NCBI GenBank assembly: GCA_964644465.1
Contig: CAZXVU010000075.1
Location: forward strand, 1-9,951
Reading direction: 5' to 3'
Length of the DNA: 9,951 nucleotides
Source of the DNA: CAZXVU01 sp964644465
Lineage (GTDB): Bacteria; Chlamydiota; Chlamydiia; Chlamydiales; SM23-39
Position numbers and translations under genes: made by a program. The notes beneath the pieces are model-generated. The model was not told the DNA's origin. It saw only the letters and a program-made list of their open reading frames with translations, and ran no database searches. This document shows, piece after piece, positions 5,975-9,951 of the stretch; position 1 is the stretch's first letter; every line of letters begins with the position of its first letter.

Positions 5975-7149
5975 AGAGGGAATTTCCTCGAGAGTTCCTG
6001 CTGTTTCTCAATAGATAATCGACTCATTGCACTTTCAATATATTCAGCTCGATTTTCAGGCTGAACTCGAATCATGATGTTCACGAACAAATTAAATAAC
6101 GATTCATCGTCGGGTTCGTCGCGAAGATGCTTCACGATATGATCGCATAGGTATTTATTGTAGTTTTCCGCATTAAATCCATTAAAGGTAGGAAGAACAT
6201 GTAAGAATTTTAGAAGAGAGGGCCTGGCCTTTTTATTTTCAATTCCAACCATGAGCAAGTTGTAGGCGACTTCATCCAAGCATTCGAGCGGGGCTTGTTC
6301 CATATCAGGTCGCCTCCAGGCACTTCTCTCTGAATAAAGAAGATCCATATGCTGCTTCGTTACGTCGAAATCGTCCCTATCCCAACCATGTGCGACTAAA
6401 ATTCTACATAACTCGTCGCTGGAGAGATTCGTTAAGGCCATTCGGAATTCGGAAATGGGGAAATTGCGGGGCTTTTCACCTCTATGGGCGCTCGATAAAG
6501 AAGCGTCTGATTCTGCTTTAAATTCGTCTTCACCTTGTATAGAAACTTGGAATTTAAATTCGGGAAAGGAACGGCGCATCACGGGCCCAAACACGGGGTC
6601 TGCTGAGACCAATGGATAGACCTTTCTCAAGCAAGTTTCTGCATTGGTTGGGCGATATCTCTTGAGAAACGCGCAAAATACGTCGAAGCTTTCTCTATTC
6701 CTTTTATTGCAAAATTGGGTCGTTGCTTTATCTGCCATGTCAACGATTTTTTGCATGTCTTTTGCTATGTAATTCGGCAGACCGGGTAAATAAGTCAGAA
6801 ATGATTTTTGGATTGCAGTGTTCAGCAGGACATCGAGAAGGACATCGAGTTTGAGGTATTCACCACAAATCATCTTTGTTCTTGATTCTATAAAATTGAC
6901 ATCCACATCACTCAATCCCGCATCTTTTAGAAGTTTTTTTATTTTAGGAAAATCAAAGATCAGTACTGCTTGTTGGAAATCTGAAATCGGAAAAGCAGTT
7001 TCTACCCTTCGGTCAACGTTTGAGGAGGCACGGATTCCTCTTGTCGCAACCGCTTGAGTTCTTTGACGGGCTGGATCTTCTCTTACGGCTGGGGGTTGCA
7101 ATAGTGAACTGGGTTTTACACTTGGGCCTAAACCATCTGTTCGATTCAT
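5971..7149 (-). CDS. Unrecognised 392-residue two-repeat protein, paralogue B
   Basis: Tandem copy of the gene at 4427-5605, the same length although compensating indels occur in the linker (about 200-230). Residues 1-71 are identical to paralogue A including silent sites; the rest shows many substitutions. The internal repeat is clearer here: PISDFQQAV (54-62) against PISEFRMAL in the second half. The start is placed at 7149 because TAGGAGA precedes it at the same distance as in paralogue A. An upstream in-frame ATG at 7188 would add 13 residues but lies across the promoter. The gene is intact with no frameshift, so both copies are probably expressed. Function unknown; the two copies may recognise different partners. 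Confidence 0.88.
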   Translation of the reverse strand: MNRTDGLGPSVKPSSLLQPPAVREDPARQRTQAVATRGIRASSNVDRRVETAFPISDFQQAVLIFDFPKIKKLLKDAGLSDVDVNFIESRTKMICGEYLKLDVLLDVLLNTAIQKSFLTYLPGLPNYIAKDMQKIVDMADKATTQFCNKRNRESFDVFCAFLKRYRPTNAETCLRKVYPLVSADPVFGPVMRRSFPEFKFQVSIQGEDEFKAESDASLSSAHRGEKPRNFPISEFRMALTNLSSDELCRILVAHGWDRDDFDVTKQHMDLLYSERSAWRRPDMEQAPLECLDEVAYNLLMVGIENKKARPSLLKFLHVLPTFNGFNAENYNKYLCDHIVKHLRDEPDDESLFNLFVNIMIRVQPENRAEYIESAMSRLSIEKQQELSRKFPL

Positions 7150-7175
7150 AAATTCTCCTAAATTGAGCGGGGAAT

Positions 7176-7205
7176 ATTTTATGAACACAGAAGTATTTGC
7201 GTCAC
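7176..7205 (-). promoter_or_regulatory. Promoter of paralogue B with GTGACGCAAA motif
   Basis: GTGACG (7200-7205), an 18-nt spacer and TAAAAT (7176-7181), in the same position relative to the start codon as in paralogue A because it was duplicated with the gene. A T-rich run lies directly upstream on the minus strand. Flanking bases differ at several sites between the copies while the motif is unchanged. Confidence 0.55.
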
Positions 7206-7293
7206 TAAAAAAAATAATTATGAGTGCGCTAGTATTTGAAAGAACTTAAACTTCTACAAAGAAAATCTGCATTAATAGTTTAAAATTATTTAT

Positions 7294-7908
7294 TTAAACT
7301 CTCAATCCTATATCGTCATCTTCCCGTTTTCTTTTTCTCGAGCTTGTTTCTCTGCTTAAAAACCCGAGAAGATTTGTGAGATAATAGGAGACCATGGGAT
7401 TTTTTCTCTCATAGCGAAGGGCTTGTCCGGCGATTGCATATCCCATCTCCAAGTTTAAATTCCTATTGTTTCGTTTCAGGAGGGAAGAGGCGGAAGCGCT
7501 GTTTCCCATCCTTAAATAATCGAGCGCCTGGATCATTCTGGCGAAGAGTGAAGTAGGATTGAACAACCCTTCGAAAAAGGCAATTTTTCGACAAAGAGAA
7601 AAATCATCTGGATTCTTTGCTGACGAGAGGATCCTTTTCAAGTCGGGTAGAAAAGTAACCCGAAACTTCAGAGATTCCCTATATTTGTCTGCAACTTTGT
7701 AAAAATCTTCGACTTCTCCCGTTTGAAGAAATTGATAGAATGCTTCGTAGACTTTAGAAATTTGGCGATTGTTCCGCGTCTGAGGTTGTGCTTGGATTTC
7801 TCCAAGTTCAAGATCCTCACCAAACATCTCATCATCTTGTTGGGGATCTGTCCCAGGGTAGTAAGTAGTCATGGGGTTGAAAAGACGATAAACCGGATTC
7901 GATGCCAT
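7294..7908 (-). CDS. Unrecognised 204-residue protein with nuclear-localisation-like tail
   Basis: No family recognised. Residues 1-50 are polar, with an acidic stretch (DPQQDDEMFGEDLELGE, 21-37), and probably disordered. Residues about 50-185 look mainly alpha-helical (KVYEAFYQFL, FARMIQALDYLRM). The C-terminus carries RKRKRE (191-196) followed by DDD, a pattern like a monopartite eukaryotic nuclear import signal. No signal peptide or membrane segment. The ATG at 7908 is chosen over an in-frame TTG at 7932, but neither has a strong Shine-Dalgarno site; another ATG lies at 7872. It shares the GTGACGCAAA promoter motif with the two paralogues downstream. A secreted nuclear-targeted protein is possible, but basic tails also occur in nucleic-acid-binding bacterial proteins. 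Confidence 0.75.
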   Translation of the reverse strand: MASNPVYRLFNPMTTYYPGTDPQQDDEMFGEDLELGEIQAQPQTRNNRQISKVYEAFYQFLQTGEVEDFYKVADKYRESLKFRVTFLPDLKRILSSAKNPDDFSLCRKIAFFEGLFNPTSLFARMIQALDYLRMGNSASASSLLKRNNRNLNLEMGYAIAGQALRYERKNPMVSYYLTNLLGFLSRETSSRKRKREDDDIGLRV

Positions 7909-7950
7909 GGGGATCCCAGTTAAAAATTTCAAATGTTACGAAGAGGAAAT

Positions 7951-7979
7951 ATCTTAGGCATCGGACTGTTTTGCGTCAC
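7951..7979 (-). promoter_or_regulatory. Promoter of the 204-residue gene with GTGACGCAAA motif
   Basis: GTGACG (7974-7979) is followed by CAAA and, 17 nt after the -35, by TAAGAT (7951-7956), a 4-of-6 match to the -10. A T-rich run lies just upstream on the minus strand, immediately after the lepA stop. This copy is outside the duplicated segments, so its similarity to the other two is not explained by that event. Confidence 0.45.
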
Positions 7980-7989
7980 GAAAAAGGAA

Positions 7990-9795
7990 TTATTCGGCTT
8001 TAAGTACTTCCATAAATGCGCTTTGAGGGATATTGACTTTGCCGATCTCCTTCATCCGCTTTTTGCCCTCTTTCTGTTTTTCCCAGAGCTTCCGTTTGCG
8101 GGTGATGTCTCCGCCGTAGCATTTAGCGGTGACGTTTTTGGTGATGGCGCTGATCGTTTCGCGCGAGATGATCTTGCCGCCGATAGCGGCTTGGATGGGC
8201 ACTTTAAACAGTTGCTGCGGGATCACTTCTTTGAGTTTAGCGCAGATGGCGCGTCCTTTGGCTTCCGCTTTGGAACGGTGGACCAGGCAAGAGAAGGCGT
8301 CGACCGGTTCTTCATTGACGCGGATTTCGAGTTTCACGATATCGCTTTTGCCATAGCCGTCAGGTTCGTAGTCGAACGAGCCGTAGCCGCGTGTGGCTGA
8401 TTTCAATTTGTCGTTGAAATCGGTGATGATCTCGTTCATCGGGAGGCGGTAGGTGAGGAGAAGGCGGGTGGCGCTCATGGTTTCTGTTTTGAGGAGCTCT
8501 CCTCGCTTATCGATGCAAAGGCTCATGATTGCGCCGAGATAATCGGAAGGGGACATGATGTGAACTTTTACCCAAGGCTCTTCCACGAAATCGATATGGG
8601 CTGGGTCGGGGTAGCGGGCAGGATTGTCGATCTGCATCGTCTCGCCGCTATTGAGAGTAAAGCGGTAGATGACGCTTGGAGCTGTCGTAATGATAGCAAG
8701 ATCGAATTCGCGCGTGAGTCGCTCAAACACGATCTCGAGATGAAGGAGGCCTAAAAATCCGCAGCGGAATCCAAAACCGAGGGCCAAGCTGCTTTCTTGT
8801 TCCACATGAAGGGCTGAATCGTTGAGCTGAAGTTTAAGGAGGCAATCGCGCACCTGTTCGAAATCGGAAGAATCGACAGGATAAATCCCTGCAAAGACAA
8901 CGGGTGCGATGAGTTTAAAGCCAGGAAGAGCATTGGGAGCAGGATTTTTATGAAGAGTGACCGTATCTCCGATTTTGACATCGGCAGTATTTTTGATGTT
9001 GGCCACGAAGAAGCCCACTTCTCCAGGGCGGAGGATATTTGTTACTTGTTCATTCGGAGCAAAGACGCCCACATCATTGATCTCGAATGTTTTTTGATTC
9101 GCCATAAAGCGGATGAGCGATTTTTTGCTCATTTCGCCGCTCACGACGCGGACGTAAACTAAAACACCGCGATAGGGATCGTAATGGGAGTCGAAAACAA
9201 GGGCGCGAAGATGAGTGTCTTGCGGCTCTTTTGGGCAGGGAATATCGGTCAAAATGCGCTCTAAGACTTCTTCGACTCCAAGGCCTGTTTTGGCGGAGAT
9301 CATGAGGGCATTAGATGCGTCGATGCCGATTACATCCTCGATTTGCTTTTTGACCCCTTCTGGATCCGCAGCAGGCAGATCGATTTTATTGATCACAGGA
9401 AGGATTTCTAAGTTTCTGTCGATGGCTAAAAGGACGTTGGCGAGAGTCTGCGCTTGGACGCCTTGTACAGCATCTACAACGAGAAGGGCGCCTTCGCAAG
9501 CGGATAAGGAACGGGAAACTTCGTAGGCAAAATCAACGTGGCCTGGAGTATCGATTAAATTGATCTGATAGGTATGGCCATCCTTGGCCGGATAGTACAT
9601 TGTGACGGGTCGGGCTTTGATGGTGATGCCGCGCTCCCGCTCCAATTCCATATTGTCGAGGAATTGTTCCTGCATTTCCCGTTTTTCAACGGTATGAGTG
9701 AGTTCCAAAAGACGATCGGCCAATGTTGATTTGCCGTGATCGATATGTGCAATGATTGAGAAGTTTCGGATGTATTTCTGATCGTATTGGAACAT
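7990..9795 (-). CDS. lepA: Elongation factor 4 (LepA), ribosome-associated GTPase
   Basis: Translational GTPase that binds the ribosome and is described as promoting back-translocation or aiding recovery and initiation under stress. 601 residues from the ATG at 9795, the usual length. G1 AHIDHGKST (16-24), switch I RERGITI (53-59), G3 DTPGH (82-86, with the catalytic His), G4 NKID (136-139) and G5 SAK (167-169) are all present. The LepA-specific C-terminal domain is intact through GGDITRKRKLWEKQKEGKKR near the end. An in-frame ATG at 9939 would add 48 residues with no counterpart in the family, so 9795 is preferred; GAGG stands 12 nt before it, farther than usual. In Chlamydia gnd and lepA are neighbours, to my recollection; here three accessory genes lie between them. 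Confidence 0.96.
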   Translation of the reverse strand: MFQYDQKYIRNFSIIAHIDHGKSTLADRLLELTHTVEKREMQEQFLDNMELERERGITIKARPVTMYYPAKDGHTYQINLIDTPGHVDFAYEVSRSLSACEGALLVVDAVQGVQAQTLANVLLAIDRNLEILPVINKIDLPAADPEGVKKQIEDVIGIDASNALMISAKTGLGVEEVLERILTDIPCPKEPQDTHLRALVFDSHYDPYRGVLVYVRVVSGEMSKKSLIRFMANQKTFEINDVGVFAPNEQVTNILRPGEVGFFVANIKNTADVKIGDTVTLHKNPAPNALPGFKLIAPVVFAGIYPVDSSDFEQVRDCLLKLQLNDSALHVEQESSLALGFGFRCGFLGLLHLEIVFERLTREFDLAIITTAPSVIYRFTLNSGETMQIDNPARYPDPAHIDFVEEPWVKVHIMSPSDYLGAIMSLCIDKRGELLKTETMSATRLLLTYRLPMNEIITDFNDKLKSATRGYGSFDYEPDGYGKSDIVKLEIRVNEEPVDAFSCLVHRSKAEAKGRAICAKLKEVIPQQLFKVPIQAAIGGKIISRETISAITKNVTAKCYGGDITRKRKLWEKQKEGKKRMKEIGKVNIPQSAFMEVLKAE

Positions 9796-9951
9796 ATATC
9801 CAAATAACCTCAAAACTTGGTTTCTGACCGCGTCGGGCAGCCACTGCCTTCGAGTTCCGCCTGCATCGCTAAACTTTTTAAGTTTAGCTGCTTCGTCGCC
9901 GGCTTCGCCTGACTCGAACTCAGGGCGCCTCCTTGTCATATTCCCAAATTT
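9796..9951 (-). other. Structured region upstream of lepA, possible repeat element
   Basis: This segment is open in the lepA frame (48 codons from ATG 9939) but the encoded sequence, including EFESGEAGDEAAKLKKFSDA, resembles no LepA N-terminus. It holds a perfect 9-bp inverted repeat (9868-9876 with 9880-9888, loop TTT), a 5-bp hairpin GGCAG-CCA-CTGCC (9836-9848), and GAGTTC/GAACTC arms outside them. Such nested palindromes suggest an intergenic repeat family. No clear promoter for lepA was found; it may lie beyond the window edge. Confidence 0.4.
9868..9888. repeat. Perfect 9-bp inverted repeat with 3-nt loop
   Basis: GCTAAACTT (9868-9876) and AAGTTTAGC (9880-9888) flank a TTT loop. It lies 73 nt before the lepA start on the minus strand. 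No T-run follows in the direction of lepA transcription, so it is not an obvious terminator; it may be a structural core of the suspected repeat element. Confidence 0.6.

Larger units (their letters stand above)
5853..7270. repeat. Segmental duplication, copy 2 (gnd remnant + 392-aa gene + promoter)
   Basis: Second unit of the tandem duplication, matching 4303 to about 5729. The left edge is sharp at 5851-5854: upstream bases no longer resemble gnd. The right edge fades near 7270, just before the stop codon of the next gene. No flanking direct repeats, transposase or insertion-sequence ends were seen at either boundary. Confidence 0.9.

Noticed and set aside
4300..7270. Insertion sequence as cause of the duplication
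   Set aside because: No transposase, terminal inverted repeats or target-site duplications were seen at either edge of the units.
7278..7299. GTTTAAA/TTTAAAC hairpin as terminator of the 204-residue gene
   Set aside because: The 7-bp stem is nearly all A/T, overlaps the stop codon, and no clean U-tract follows on the minus strand.
7933..8400. 155-codon plus-strand open frame over the end of lepA
   Set aside because: Most of it is antisense to the conserved LepA C-terminal domain; the Phe/Asp-rich translation is typical of a shadow frame.
9905..9930. T-loop-like GTTCGAGTC on the minus strand before lepA
   Set aside because: The stem around a proper TTCGAGT loop breaks after one pair and the remaining arms are absent; better explained as part of the palindromic segment.
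1..9951. CRISPR array or toxin-antitoxin pair
   Set aside because: No regularly spaced short repeats were seen, and no adjacent small gene pair with recognisable toxin or antitoxin motifs.

Overview
The window looks like the chromosome of an environmental (Parachlamydia-related) member of the Chlamydiales. Three things support this. 6-phosphogluconate dehydrogenase (gnd) and elongation factor 4 (lepA) occur near each other, and to my recollection they are direct neighbours in Chlamydia. The first protein carries a paired hydrophobic hairpin of the kind found in chlamydial inclusion-membrane (Inc) proteins. Several other genes look like secreted, host-directed proteins rather than metabolic ones. 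Genus and species cannot be fixed from the sequence alone; moderate GC content would fit Waddlia or a relative.

Layout, left to right. (1) 1-138: two hairpins and a minus-strand tRNA-Arg(CCU) with a good promoter. (2) 248-1399, plus strand: a bacterial-type poly(ADP-ribose) glycohydrolase (PARG) macrodomain behind a two-helix membrane hairpin. (3) 1400-1494: AT-rich spacer with two tandem promoter candidates and an inverted repeat. (4) 1495-2898, plus: a pentein-fold guanidino-group-modifying enzyme resembling peptidylarginine/agmatine deiminases. (5) 2973-4430, plus: gnd. (6) 4427-7149, minus: two tandem paralogues of an unrecognised 392-residue protein family, created by a segmental duplication that also copied the last 41 codons of gnd, which survive as a pseudogene at 5852-5974. 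(7) 7294-7908, minus: an unrecognised small protein with a nuclear-localisation-like basic tail. (8) 7990-9795, minus: lepA. (9) 9796-9951: a structured upstream region that may be a repeat element.

The housekeeping genes (tRNA-Arg, gnd, lepA) frame two blocks of probable host-interaction genes. The left block could reverse ADP-ribosylation and modify arginine on host proteins; both roles are inferred from motifs. The right block of three minus-strand genes shares a promoter motif with core GTGACGCAAA, suggesting co-regulation. The duplicated pair shows 224 nt of perfect identity across the start of the gene against roughly 80-90% elsewhere. That pattern suggests gene conversion or selection holding the N-terminus constant while the rest diverges.
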